Shown one piece after another: positions 35,253 through 45,289 of a stretch of 64,000 bases of DNA. Both the position numbers and the translations under genes were made by a program. Within the stretch, counting starts at the first letter, position 1. Each line of letters opens with the position of its first letter. A model generated the notes under the pieces. It saw only the letters and a list, made by a program, of their open reading frames with translations, made no database searches and was not told the DNA's origin. The stretch is from Cordilura impudica. Its lineage: Eukaryota > Arthropoda > Insecta > Diptera > Scathophagidae. The stretch spans positions 94,423,946 through 94,487,945 of the forward strand of contig OY821517.1 of the NCBI GenBank assembly GCA_963682025.1. Reading direction: 5' to 3'.

Positions 35253-36335
35253 TTAACCCTTTTGGAATTGGGGTCACATATGACCCCAAAATAATAAAAG
35301 ACAATTTATGCAAAAAATTCAAATATTTGGTAAGTTCTATCCAATTTTTAGATGCGACGCTTAAAATATAATAACGAAATGTGTAGAAGTTTCGTTCCAA
35401 AAATTTGGGATAAATCCGAGAACGTTAACCCATTATTTTCCAAGGCCAGCTTTGGATTTTAAGATATTTTAAAATAAAAATGACCTAAAACGAGTTTTTC
35501 TATTAAAATCGTTGATACCACTATTTAGAATTTAAGAAAACTAATTCGGTTAATTTTTATTTATTTAACCCTTCAGTGCTCCTGAGATCAAAATTATCCA
35601 TTGCGATATATCTCTGGTGAAATTATCTGCTTATTGCTCGCGAATATAAATTAAAACAACTTAGGTCATATGTCTTAAAAATAGGACTTTTTTCAAATTC
35701 ACTTTGATTTAGTTTTGCAATTTATTCCATTAAGAGTAGTATTAATTTAATATTAATTTTTATATATATTATTATATTCGAAATTTACTTTTATTTAATA
35801 AACTATTTAAAACTGGGAAATAAAGTATTAGAAGTTTGAAAAGATGTAGGTGACATTCAAGATAATATAAAGCGACCGTTAATTAAAAAACAAAAATGTC
35901 AACCATTATAAGTAATGGCATCTTCACCGATTGACCTGATTTTTTTTTTTTTTTTTTTTTTGGCGTTTTTTTATCATTATCCACCAAATTGGTGAGTGAG
36001 ACCGCAAGATATTCAACTATTACTTTATTATATAAAGTAATTTTATAACAAATTGGTTAAAAGTTGTTTTAATATATATTCGCGAGCAATAAGCAGATAA
36101 TTGCACCAGAGATATATCACAATGGATAATTTTGATCTCAAGAGCACTGAAGGGTTAAATAAATAAAAAATTAACCGAATTATTTTTCTTAAATTCTACA
36201 TAGTCGTTTCATCGAGTGTAATAGAAAAACTCGTTTTCGGTAATTTTTATTTAAAAATATCTTAAAATCCAAATCTTGCCTTGGAAAATAATGTGTTAAC
36301 GTTCTCGGATTTATCCAAAATTTTCGGATACACTT
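35253..36335. mobile_element. palindromic TTAA-type element, right end lost
   Basis: TTAACCCTTTTGGAATTG at 35253 followed by the small palindrome 'ggggtcacatatgacccc' resembles a piggyBac-type terminus. From about 35395 to 35564 the sequence is repeated inverted at 36159-36333 ('ggataaatccgagaacgtta', 'cattattttccaaggc', 'tttggattttaagatatt'), so the unit is a large palindrome. The matching right TTAA end was not found and may have been lost where a mini-me copy begins at 36350. Another TTAA element sits at its centre. Confidence 0.6.
35569..36154. mobile_element. 586-bp TTAA-flanked MITE at the palindrome centre
   Basis: Flanked by TTAA (35565-35568, 36155-36158). Termini are CCCTTCAGTGCTC on both sides. 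The inverted similarity extends about 95 bp with roughly five mismatches, through 'gagatcaaaattatccattg' and 'ttatctgcttattgctcgcg'. TTAA target duplication and CCC ends are piggyBac features. No open frame of note, so non-autonomous. Confidence 0.75.
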
Positions 36336-36349
36336 ATAGGTACTAAATT

Positions 36350-37129
36350 TTTATACCCTATACCACTATGTGGTTTAGGTATAATGACTTTGTGCTGCTG
36401 TTTGTAACTACCCAAAAATATTTGACCTAGACCAATCTTTTATTATACCGATCGAATCAGAATCACTATCAGAATCACTATCTGATTCGATTTAACGATG
36501 TCCATCGTCCGTCCGTCCATCTGTGTGTCCATGTAAAGCTTATAACCAAACTTCAGGTCGCAAATATTAATATATTTTGATGAAGTTTAGTATATAAGCT
36601 TTTATTGGCCATGGGATGAGCGCTATTGAAACTGGTGAGAATCGGTCCATGTTCAGACCTAGCCCCCATACAAATGACCCCTATGAAAGCAACATAAATT
36701 GCAATAAGATCCAAATAATCATATAAATCTTAGTCAAATTGGGTTTGTTTGTGTTTATTATATCCATTAATCAGTAGTCAAAAATTATCTCTATGGGACA
36801 ACTCTAGGCCCCATATAGAGCTGCTTCCCGATCTTCACTTAAATCTATTAAAAAAACAAATATATTGCACTGATTCTTCTCAAATTTTTTTGTATATATA
36901 TTTGCAAAATACAAGAGGCTTTACCAAACATGGTCAGGATCGGTCCATTTTTGGGCCTAGTTCCCATATAGATATAGCATCCGATATGAACTTTTTCATA
37001 TCTGCAGCTAAAAAAATTAATAAAATTCCCACTCAAATTTGGTTTATGCTTATTTTCTATATCCAGTAAGTTGGACCTTAGAGATAGGGTCTCTAAACGC
37101 ATGGTATAGGGTATCGTATAGTCGGTCTA
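36350..37129 (+). repeat. mini-me/Helentron-like element, main part of split copy
   Basis: Complete from the head 'tataccctataccactatgtgg' to the first arm of the terminal palindrome, ending at '..gtcggtcTA' (TA = 37128-37129). The second arm and the terminus are at 40653-40683, after the inserted foldback element. Confidence 0.9.
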
Positions 37130-37605
37130 CACCATTTCCAATTGTATTTCAGAATTTTCCAATTGTATTTCAGAATTTTCCAATTGTATTTCAGAATTGT
37201 CTAAATGTATTTCAGAATTGTCTAAATGTATTTCAGAATTGTCTAAATGTATTTCAGAATTGTCTAAATGTATTTCAGAATTGTCTAAATGTATTTCAGA
37301 ATTGTCTAAATGTATTTCAGAATTGTCCAAATGTATTTCAGAAATTTCCAATTGTATTTCAGAAAATTCAAAATGTATTTCAGAAATTTCCAATTGTATT
37401 TCAGAAAATTCCAATTGTATTTCAGAATTTTCCAATTGTATTTCAGAAAATTCCAATTGTATTTCAGAAAATTCCAATTGTATTTCAGAAAATTCCAATT
37501 GTATTTCAGAATTTTCCAATTGTATTTCAGAAAATTCCAATTGTATTTCAGAAAATTCCAATTGTATTTCAGAATTGTCTACTTTTATTTCAGAAATCTA
37601 TTTCA
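37130..37605. repeat. left terminal inverted repeat: 21-bp tandem array
   Basis: About 20 units of 21 bp of the form 'ttccaattgtatttcagaa', with variants carrying 'tctaaatg' (a run of seven at about 37199-37325), 'tccaaatg' and 'tcaaaatg'. Because the period is a multiple of three, long frames appear on both strands (repeated SEIQLE/SEIHLD or SKCISE). I regard these as by-products, not genes. Two helical turns per unit suits multiple protein binding sites. Confidence 0.9.
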
Positions 37606-38072
37606 GTCTTTAAAAAAAAAAATATTCCTTCTCTTTTCAAATTAAAATATAATAAGAATTATCCGACTATAAAGAACCTTTTGTAAAAAAAGATTTTGAT
37701 AAGTTTTTAAATGAAAATTTTAAATTCATTTCTTGGCCTCGCATTTATAATTGAAGGATAACACATACGTAAATAATAATTGTATATGTTTTTATTTACA
37801 ATTGATTAACACAAAAATTATTTTTTCTTTAACATATATGAATTTAACATATTGTATATAAGCACATACATAAATAAGCAAAAGTTTGTATATAGGAAAA
37901 AACCTAAAAGACATTGACATAATTGATAATTATACATACGAATACGAAAATGTTTGTATATTCGTATATACTTAAGAAATTTAAAAGCAACATAAAAGTA
38001 AAGATGCGAACAAAACAACCTTATTCAATTAATTACAAATCTAAAAATCTATATTATATTAAAAAAAAAATA

Positions 38073-39118
38073 TTACTGTCCAACTGGAATGTCATCTCTG
38101 TTTGATGCAATTGTGTTGAATGAACTTGAATGTTGCACACCGCGAGCGCAATCACCCTGTGTTATGTTTGGTAATGCACAATCTATTAATTCCTCAAGAT
38201 ACTGAAGTCGTTGTTCTACAACACCTGGAGGAATTACATGTGGTATAGATATTCTACCTTTTACAAATGTTTTGATTTTACTCCATATTATTTCTATTGG
38301 ATTAAGTTGCGGGGAATATGGACCCAAACGTAATAAATTAGCGGAGCAATTATCAAAAACAGTTTCTAAACGAGTGTGAGCTGGAGCATTATCACACACT
38401 AAGACCAAATCAGAAAGGTTATTTCCCATTTCGGTCCACTTTAATAATATATTTCTTACCCACTCTATAGCTAAATTTGAGTTAAATGAACCCCTTTTCC
38501 TTTCAAAATATATAACACCGTTTGCAGATATTGCACCAATGAGGTGCACGTTGGGACCGCGACATGCGGGTAACAACTGTACAGCTCTTGACCCAATGCG
38601 TGAACGGCCTCTTGTTTTACGTGTAAACAAATTAAAATTTGTTTCGTCCATATAAACAATTTGTTTACCTTCTCTAATATACTCGTTTAGAGTATTAACA
38701 TAGATTGCTCGTTTTTCCTTATTTTCTGGAGAACTCATAGTAATTGGCTCATGGTGCAGATTTTTGACCGAAAATAGTTTATTTTCTAAATAGTTAGAAA
38801 TTGTTTGTACACAAACATTTTTCGAAAATTCTTGCAAAACGTTTGCTTTAATCATTCTTAATGAAATTGTTGGATTCTCCTCAACCCAACCAACTATTTT
38901 ATCAATTTCCGGTTCAGAAAGGGATTTTGGTTTACAGCCACCTTTTTTAACTTCGGAATCCCGTCCATTCCGTATCCAAGTGTATGCTGTCTTATAATTG
39001 ATTTTTAATGACAACGCAAGTTGGGCCCAATCGTCGCCATTAAAAGCAGCTTCAATTATACGAGCTTTATCGTCTTTTGAATATATATTGTACTTGTCGT
39101 GGACAAGTACAATGACAT
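38073..39118 (-). CDS. DDE transposase exon (IS630/Tc1/mariner superfamily)
   Basis: Catalytic part of a cut-and-paste transposase. The exon starts after an AG acceptor (39120-39119) and ends at TAA 38075-38073 (347 residues plus a shared codon). An N-terminal helix-turn-helix (DDKARIIEAAFNGDDWAQLA, then YKTAYTWIRNG) is followed by a second one (LSEPEIDKIVGWVEENPTIS). The DDE domain then shows VYMDETNFN (first Asp, at 39014-relative codon 123), LVCDNAPAH (second Asp, codon 208) and SPQLNPIEIIW (Glu, codon 241). The D-to-E gap is 32 residues, a little shorter than the usual 34. No stop or frameshift. An unspliced ATG start is not evident: the in-frame sequence before 39014 continues without Met to the acceptor, which supports splicing from the RING exon. 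Confidence 0.88.
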
Positions 39119-39411
39119 CTATTTCAAAAAATAAGAAGCTTATTTTATGTACAATTAAGTTGGAGAAATAAATAAATGTAGTAGGTTTATGTAGTTATTG
39201 TAAACATAGTTCATGTACACTATGTGTGTGCCTCTATTTTATTGGAAAAAATCGGTATTTTGCGGACTCATAAAAATAAATTTTGAATTCATCATAAAAA
39301 AGGTTACTTTTATGAAACCGAAAAAAACTTTTATGTGTACTTTAGATGAGAAAGAAATTATGTACTTTGGCGTCTCACAAAACTGAATAAATGGCTACAA
39401 AAATTACTTAC
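39119..39411 (-). other. predicted 293-nt intron joining RING and transposase exons
   Basis: Donor GAGG|GTAAGTAATT (cut after 39412), a near-perfect metazoan 5' splice site. The acceptor is preceded by a T-rich tract, 'cttcttattttttgaaatag' (AG = 39120-39119). A branch-like 'acttaat' lies ~35 nt upstream. Joining leaves the split codon G|AT and keeps the RING frame in register with the transposase frame. Without splicing the RING frame stops three codons later at 39406-39404. Confidence 0.7.
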
Positions 39412-39688
39412 CCTCTATAGCTAATCTACAATAGGGACATGTAGTAACGCGTTGACCCTCACTTAACTGCCTGTAGCAAACAATATGCAATAAATGATTG
39501 CATGGAAGTAGCTTATTTATTTCTTTTCTTAACATAGATCCCAAGCAAACTGCGCATGTGTCTCTGTTTTCCATTTTTTTATTTAATTCTTTTCTTATAT
39601 TTGAATTTTTTTTTATATTTAAATTTTTAATTTTTTTTATATATAAATTTATTGGTATTTTTTCACAGTTTGATTTGTTTTTAAGCAT
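39412..39688 (-). CDS. RING-H2 finger exon of the transposon gene
   Basis: Starts at an ATG immediately after an in-frame TAG. A lysine/asparagine-rich N-terminus (1-40) precedes a complete C3H2C3 RING: Cys45, Cys48, Cys63, His65, His68, Cys71, Cys84, Cys87 (CAVCLGSM, LPCNHLLHIVC, TTCPYCRL). RING domains recruit E2 enzymes for ubiquitin or SUMO transfer, or act as protein-binding modules. Here the exon is predicted to be the N-terminus of a 440-residue RING-transposase. If the intron were retained it would make a 94-residue free RING protein. Both products are possible. Confidence 0.78.
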
Positions 39689-40160
39689 AGACTAATAACA
39701 AAAAGCATTTATGTGAAAAAAAAATATTAAAAAATTGACACATTGATATAACAAGTATTGGAATTTTCTCTACAGCATATCTACGCAATTTGGTCGATAG
39801 AATATAAAAAAGTTTACTTTAAGTACTATGAAAGTTTCGTAACTTTTAGGAAAATATCCTGTATTTTAAAAAAATTTGATAAAGAAAAAATTTTAAAATT
39901 TTTAATGCTCCTAAAAGTAATAAATATTTTTTATAATTGTCCTTATTAAATTAACGAGTTATAGAATTACTTTTTGATCCCTTAAAAATTCATAAAACAA
40001 CAATTAAAAATGTTTACTATACAACTGCATTTAAACATTACAAGGCATTCAAATTAATATTCCACTGAAATATTAAAAGCGTATTACTGCACCTTTTATT
40101 TTATCATTCAATGTATCGACATATTTAATATTCATTATTTTTGTAGGGCACAAAAAAGTT

Positions 40161-40652
40161 TTATTTTCTGAAATACAATTAGACAATTCTGAAATACAAT
40201 TAGAAAATTCTGAAATACAATTGTAATTTTCTAAAATACAATTGGAATTTTCTGAAATACAATTGGAATTTTCTGAAATACAATTGGAAAATTCTGAAAT
40301 ACAATTGGAATTTTCTGAAATACAATTGGAATTTTCTGAAATACAATTGGAATTTTCTGAAATACAATTGGAAAATTCTGAAATACAATTGGAATTTTCT
40401 GAAATACAATTGGAAATTTCTGAAATACATTTTGAATTTTCTGAAATACAATTGGAAATTTCTGAAATACATTTGGACAATTCTGAAATACATTTAGACA
40501 ATTCTGAAATACATTTAGACAATTCTGAAATACATTTAGACAATTCTGAAATACATTTAGACAATTCTGAAATACATTTAGACAATTCTGAAATACATTT
40601 AGACAATTCTGAAATACAATTGGAAAATTCTGAAATACAATTGGAAATGGTG
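40161..40652. repeat. right terminal inverted repeat: 21-bp tandem array
   Basis: Inverse of the left array, with the same sequence of unit variants ('ttctgaaatacaattgga', a run with 'catttagacaa', one 'cattttgaa'). It has one fewer outermost unit and about four extra inner units. Near identity between arms implies recent origin or gene conversion. Confidence 0.9.
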
Positions 40653-40683
40653 TAGACCGACTATAATTTTCTTGCTTGTTTAT
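40653..40683 (+). repeat. mini-me/Helentron-like element, 3' terminus of split copy
   Basis: 'tagaccgactataattttct' followed by 'tgcttgttt' supplies the second palindrome arm and the end of the copy begun at 36350. Confidence 0.9.
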
Positions 40684-41201
40684 TAATATTACAGATACAC
40701 ATTTTTGAAATATTTTTAATATTAATAAATTAATGATATAGATATTAAATTATTTAGAATATATTCTTTTTTTTAACTAGTATTATTTTTTTTATTAGTT
40801 AGTTCTCTTTAAAATAGCTATTAACATTAGGAGCGATATCTAATAGACTTAACATATCGGAGCTATAATTATGTACTTCCAAATCCTTTCGAGATCTTAC
40901 ATATCTTCGTGATGAAATTAGTGGGTCTGAAAAGGCCGCCAACATATTGAAAAGGTCCTCATTATTCGTTGTTTTAAATTTTTAAGTGCGAATTTTTTAT
41001 TATGTTAAATTAATTTTTTGAGCTGGCATCAGGTCAAAAGTTTCTAATTGTTACAGAATACATAAAGTGTAAATTTTCGACCTTTAAAAAGTAATCTAGG
41101 TAGCGCAAGCAAATTTAATTTATTTTTTTATTTCTTTTTGAGTATAAATTCCTTATTATGTTAGTTTTTATGTATTGTCGATCTTGTGTTGTAATAATAA
41201 T

Positions 41202-41491
41202 AATTAGTTATTTATAGTTCGGTTCGAGATCATGTATACATTTTCTAATACTAGAAAAGATAATACTTTTATGCAATGTAAGAGAAATTTGGAAAAATTT
41301 GAAAAGCATGAGTTGAAGCAATAGGCAGAAGGATGCTGATGATGAACAAGTCGCTTTGTTCGAAAGTAGCTACTCCATCTAGCGCTGTCTTCAATTTTTT
41401 CCAAATTTCTCTTACATTGCATAAAAGTATTATCTTTTCTAGTATTAGAAAATGTATACATGATCTCGAACCGAACTATAAATAACTAATT
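41202..41491. repeat. 96-bp perfect inverted repeat (long hairpin)
   Basis: 41202-41297 and 41396-41491 are exact reverse complements over 96 bp, both starting 'aattagttatttatagttc' from the outside. A single mismatch is then followed by a few more paired bases. The ~98-bp loop is unique sequence. If transcribed it would give a long dsRNA stem. Diverged direct repeats ('ggtagcgcaagc.aattt') at about 41098-41120 and 41554-41572 lie outside it. Confidence 0.9.
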
Positions 41492-42717
41492 ATTCCTTAT
41501 TATATTGAATTCATTAACAAAATTTGAACACTGAAAATTTTGGGCCGCTTAAAAATTATTCAGGTAGCGCAAGCGAATTTTTTAAAATAAGCCATATAAC
41601 TTTAAAATCGATTGATTTTTCACTGAGTTAATGACCAAAGATCGGACAACGGTAAGATGACCAAAAATCGGACAACGGTAAGATAACTGATCAACTTTTT
41701 GACTTTAGAAAATTATCCTGTGTACTTTGATGATAATAATGAAACCCTGACATGACCAGCAGTGTTGTCATATCCCGAATTTCTACAAAGTGATTTTCAA
41801 GAACAACTATTCGAAGAATCAGCTTTAGTTCTATTTTTAACATTGAATTTTTCAAACTCTTTATTAAATTTGAACTTATTTCTTTTAGTATGCCTGATGT
41901 TGTTAATAATATTTTACTGAACCTTTTCCTATGGACAAAACAAATAAATATCGATCGGATTCTGCAAATGTCTACTATGAAAATCGTAAAGTTGGCTGTG
42001 TACATAAACATAGTTAAGCATTGATAATTTTAAGTTTTAAAGGGAAGAAATCAATTTTTTTAAACCTAGGCAAGGAGGTAATCTTTTTCATAGCCATTGC
42101 TGAGCCAGTTGCATTTATAACTTTTTGACTTGAAATTTGATTTACTTTTAAATGATGTTGTATTCGTTTAATTTTTAATTTTCGATTTTTAATTTTAATA
42201 TTTGAAGTTTATTTTTTATTTTTAATTTTGAATTTTTGATTTTAATACAATAAATAAATATATAAAAAAAATAAATCGCGTTTCATTACAATCAATCGTG
42301 ATTAGGCAACTGTGATGTATATATCCATCAAGTTTGACTAGTAAACAACTGTAGAGAGAGCAGTTCAGATATATATTTTATGGTTTACATATTTTCAGAG
42401 GTTAGAATAAGATGCAAAATCACACGTATACGAAAGTTTCCATCATTTTTTTTTATATTGCCCTTAATAACATTGATTGAAGCTTTGTTCTACGCGATGA
42501 CTGATATTTCGATCACTGGTGCCATATAATTTCAGATGTTAGTTTTGTTATACCACTGACGGACATATGGTATAGAAACCATGGTATGTATACTATGGTA
42601 TACATACTACAATATACTGACACCATGTAGTATGCATAGATTGTGGTTTCATTTGACATTTGATCATATGTTTTGAAATATGGAAAAAGAAATACAAAAA
42701 ACAATTTTGCTTGTTTT

Positions 42718-42734
42718 AATGAATAATAATAATA

Positions 42735-42793
<59 letters not shown>

Positions 42794-42795
42794 TT
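42718..42795. repeat. (AAT)n microsatellite
   Basis: About 25 nearly uninterrupted copies of 'aat/ata'. Confidence 0.95.
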
Positions 42796-42821
42796 TGAAA
42801 TATTACTATTTACTAGCAGAT

Positions 42822-43178
42822 TCCAGCCCTTGAAATTCGAGTGAAAATTCTATGAAATTTTATCTTTTCATAATCAATTATATAATCAATTATATATATC
42901 CAATTCACAAATCAACACAAAAAACAAACTCATTTTAATTACTAACACATTAACAAATTTAATACACCCATAGTATATGCTACAATATTGTATAATTTTA
43001 TGTATGTATTAGTAGCAACTTTAAATGCAATTTACTCAAAATAAAGGAAAAAATTTAAAAATCTGTGAATCTACAATTCCGCTAATAAGAAATACCTTTC
43101 AAATAATATATGTTTGGTCAAAATCGGTAGAGTGAAACATCGGTCACAAGAAATCGCCTTGCCTATTAATATTACAGA
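42822..43178 (+). repeat. dispersed repeat B, fullest copy
   Basis: Begins 'tactagcagattccagccc', ends 'gccttgcctattaatattac'. Its inverse copy is at 23197-23560. No coding potential. The conserved ends suggest a defined element, but I saw no terminal inverted repeat or target duplication. Confidence 0.75.
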
Positions 43179-43590
43179 TAATAATATTTGAAATATTTTG
43201 CCTGGTTGTTTTGTTTCTGTTCCCTTTAGTCGCTGTTGTATGATTATTGATTCACAATAAAAATATGTTGGTTTATTATTTTTGATATAAATATTAAAGG
43301 TATTTTATTTCTGTTGTTTATATAATTTTTTAAATAAAAAAATAACTTCTCGCATACTTTTGATACTATGTATTTCATACAATAAAAATAAAACACGTTG
43401 TCGTAGTTTATCTTCTTCAACCGCTTTGTGACGGACTTTTTTTTGCTTGGCAGGTTAATTTTTTTTTTTTTGCAGGTTGGTTTTACAAAAAATCCACGAT
43501 GTCAGCTTCAATTATCGCTTTCCTTATTTACATTATCCTTTTTATCAGCTTGGCTAACGAAACAGTTTTTTTATTCTATAGTTTTGTATA

Positions 43591-44530
43591 TCTATACTAA
43601 TATTATAAAGAGGTAATGTGTGTTTGTTTGTTTGTTTGTTTGTTTGTAGGAGGTAATCTTCGTAACTACCAATCTGATATTCCTGAAATTTTCACAGTGT
43701 CTTACTGAGGATATGGGAAGTGCTACAGGCTATAATTTTTTAAATATTTTTGGTGGGCGTGGCACTTCCCACACAAAGTAAATTTTTAATATCATATACA
43801 TACATTGAGTACTATGATAGGGAGAGCTTTGCAAATTTGTGTGAGGTCACCTATTGTTAATATTAGTAGCTACGCCGGAAATGGGCGGGATCAGATAAGT
43901 GGGCGTGGTACCTCCCATACAAGTAATAGTTCAATATATATATATAATATATATCGAGTAATGTGATAGAAAGAGCTTTTCAAATTATTCAGATGTAACC
44001 TATTATTAATGTGAGTAGTCGGATGCAAAATGGGCAGTATCGGACCAATAGGCGTGGCACCTATCATACAAAGTAAATATAAAATGCCATATATCTGGAG
44101 TATTGTATTAGTGAGAGTCTTGGGACTTTGTGTGAGCCCATAAGTAATTCATTTGATTAGTTAGACAAAAAATGGGCGTGATCGGAGCTGTGGGCGTGGC
44201 ACCGCCCATACAAAGTAAATATATGATATCATATAACTGGTGTACTATAAAAGGGAAAGACTCGACATTTTGCCCAATAAAAATTGGGCGGGATGGGATT
44301 AGTGGCACCTCCTATGTAAAAAATATGAAGCACTACGAAAGCGACAGTCTTTTGATAAGTTCATTAGTTATAAATGTGATTTGTCATGGAAAATATATCG
44401 CCAAAATCAAAAATCGCCAAACCCAAAAATCGCGAAAAATTAAAATCGCCCAAAAAACAAAAATTTTCGAAATCAAAAATGGGCAAAATCAAAAATCGCT
44501 AAAAAAGAAAAATTGCCAAATGTTATTCTA
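43591..44530 (+). mobile_element. TTTG-containing Helitron-like element, 3' end missing
   Basis: The 5' end is TCTATACTAATATTATAAAG after host A, followed by a (TTTG)n stretch and 'ggaggtaatcttcgtaacta'. A ~130-bp imperfect repeat body of 'gggcgtggcacctcccatac' type recurs about four times (43755, 43910, 44050, 44195). No CTAG end was identified before 44530, where a 'caaaaatcgc' simple-like repeat (44400-44520) ends. Confidence 0.7.
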
Positions 44531-44707
44531 AGTTCAAGGCCTACAGTTAAGTGTTGCCATATCTAATATGAATAATCCATCTTCTTCTCATGGGTAGGAA
44601 CGCCGAAAAATCTGATAATTGTTGTACCGAATGAAAAAAACAAAAAAAAAAAAAACATTGTATATCAGCATCAGCAAGCATTGAAATAAAAAGATCTATA
44701 TTTATAA

Positions 44708-45159
44708 TCTATACTAACATAATATAGAGGTAATATTTGTTTGTTTGTTTGTTTGTGGGAGGTAATCTCCGTAACTACTCATCTGATCTTCCTGAAATTT
44801 TCACATAGTCTTACTGCAGATATGGGAGTGCTACAGGCTTTAATTTTTTTAAATTATTTTTAGTGGGTGTGGCACCTCCCATACAAAGTAAATTTTTAAT
44901 ATCATATATATTAAGTACTATGATAGAGAAAGCTTTGCAAATTGATCCCAGGTCATCTATTATTAACGTGAGTAGTCAGACAAAAAAATGGGAGGGATTA
45001 GACAAATACACGTGGTACCCCCACACAAACTTTATATTAAATGTGGTATATCTGAATTACTGTATTAGTGAGAGCCTTGGGACTTTGCGTGAGACCTTTC
45101 ATAACGATTAGGAAGGGGAGAGGGGGAGGGTGTAGCGAAGCACACCGGGTTACATCTAG
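44708..45159 (+). mobile_element. 452-bp non-autonomous Helitron, complete
   Basis: A^TC at 44707/44708 and CTAG^T at 45156-45159/45160. A 3' hairpin with arms GGTGT...ACACC (~45130-45146) lies about 10 bp before CTAG. The body is of the same family as 43591-44530. Confidence 0.85.
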
Positions 45160-45289
45160 TATATGATATTTTTGTTTGAAATATGTTCGCTTCAGTTGAC
45201 TTTTTCTGAGGTTCAATAAATATTGCTTCTTCAAAACTTTCAATAATAATTTCCTTAAAGTATTGAGTATAAATTAAAAAAATCATTTT

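Larger units (their letters stand above)
37130..40652 (-). mobile_element. foldback-type Tc1/mariner-like transposon with RING-transposase gene
   Basis: 3,523-bp element bounded by CACCATTTCCAATTG and its inverse, CAATTGGAAATGGTG. It is flanked by TA on both sides (37128-37129, 40653-40654), the target duplication of the IS630/Tc1/mariner superfamily. Each end carries a ~0.5-kb array of 21-bp repeats, in inverse orientation. The two arrays carry the same order of variant units and differ mainly by one unit, plus a few extra inner units at the right. The interior holds a minus-strand gene for a DDE transposase and, upstream, a RING finger exon. Intact reading frames, matching ends and a clean target duplication suggest recent activity. 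Confidence 0.85.

Noticed and set aside
37127..37686. Long overlapping frames with repeated SEIQLE, SKCISE or NVFQNC motifs, on both strands and also at 40073-40655
   Set aside because: They arise because the 21-bp repeat is a multiple of three and stop-free in several frames; the same happens in both inverted arrays. No independent coding evidence.
41098..41572. Direct repeats 'ggtagcgcaagc.aattt' around the 96-bp hairpin as a target duplication
   Set aside because: They are ~20 bp, diverged and lie 75-100 bp outside the hairpin, so they are not a target-site duplication of it.
43320..43436. Minus-strand stretch reading HKAVEEDKLRQRVLFLLYEI with amphipathic character
   Set aside because: Only ~40 codons, no recognised family; could be a transposase N-terminus but unsupported.
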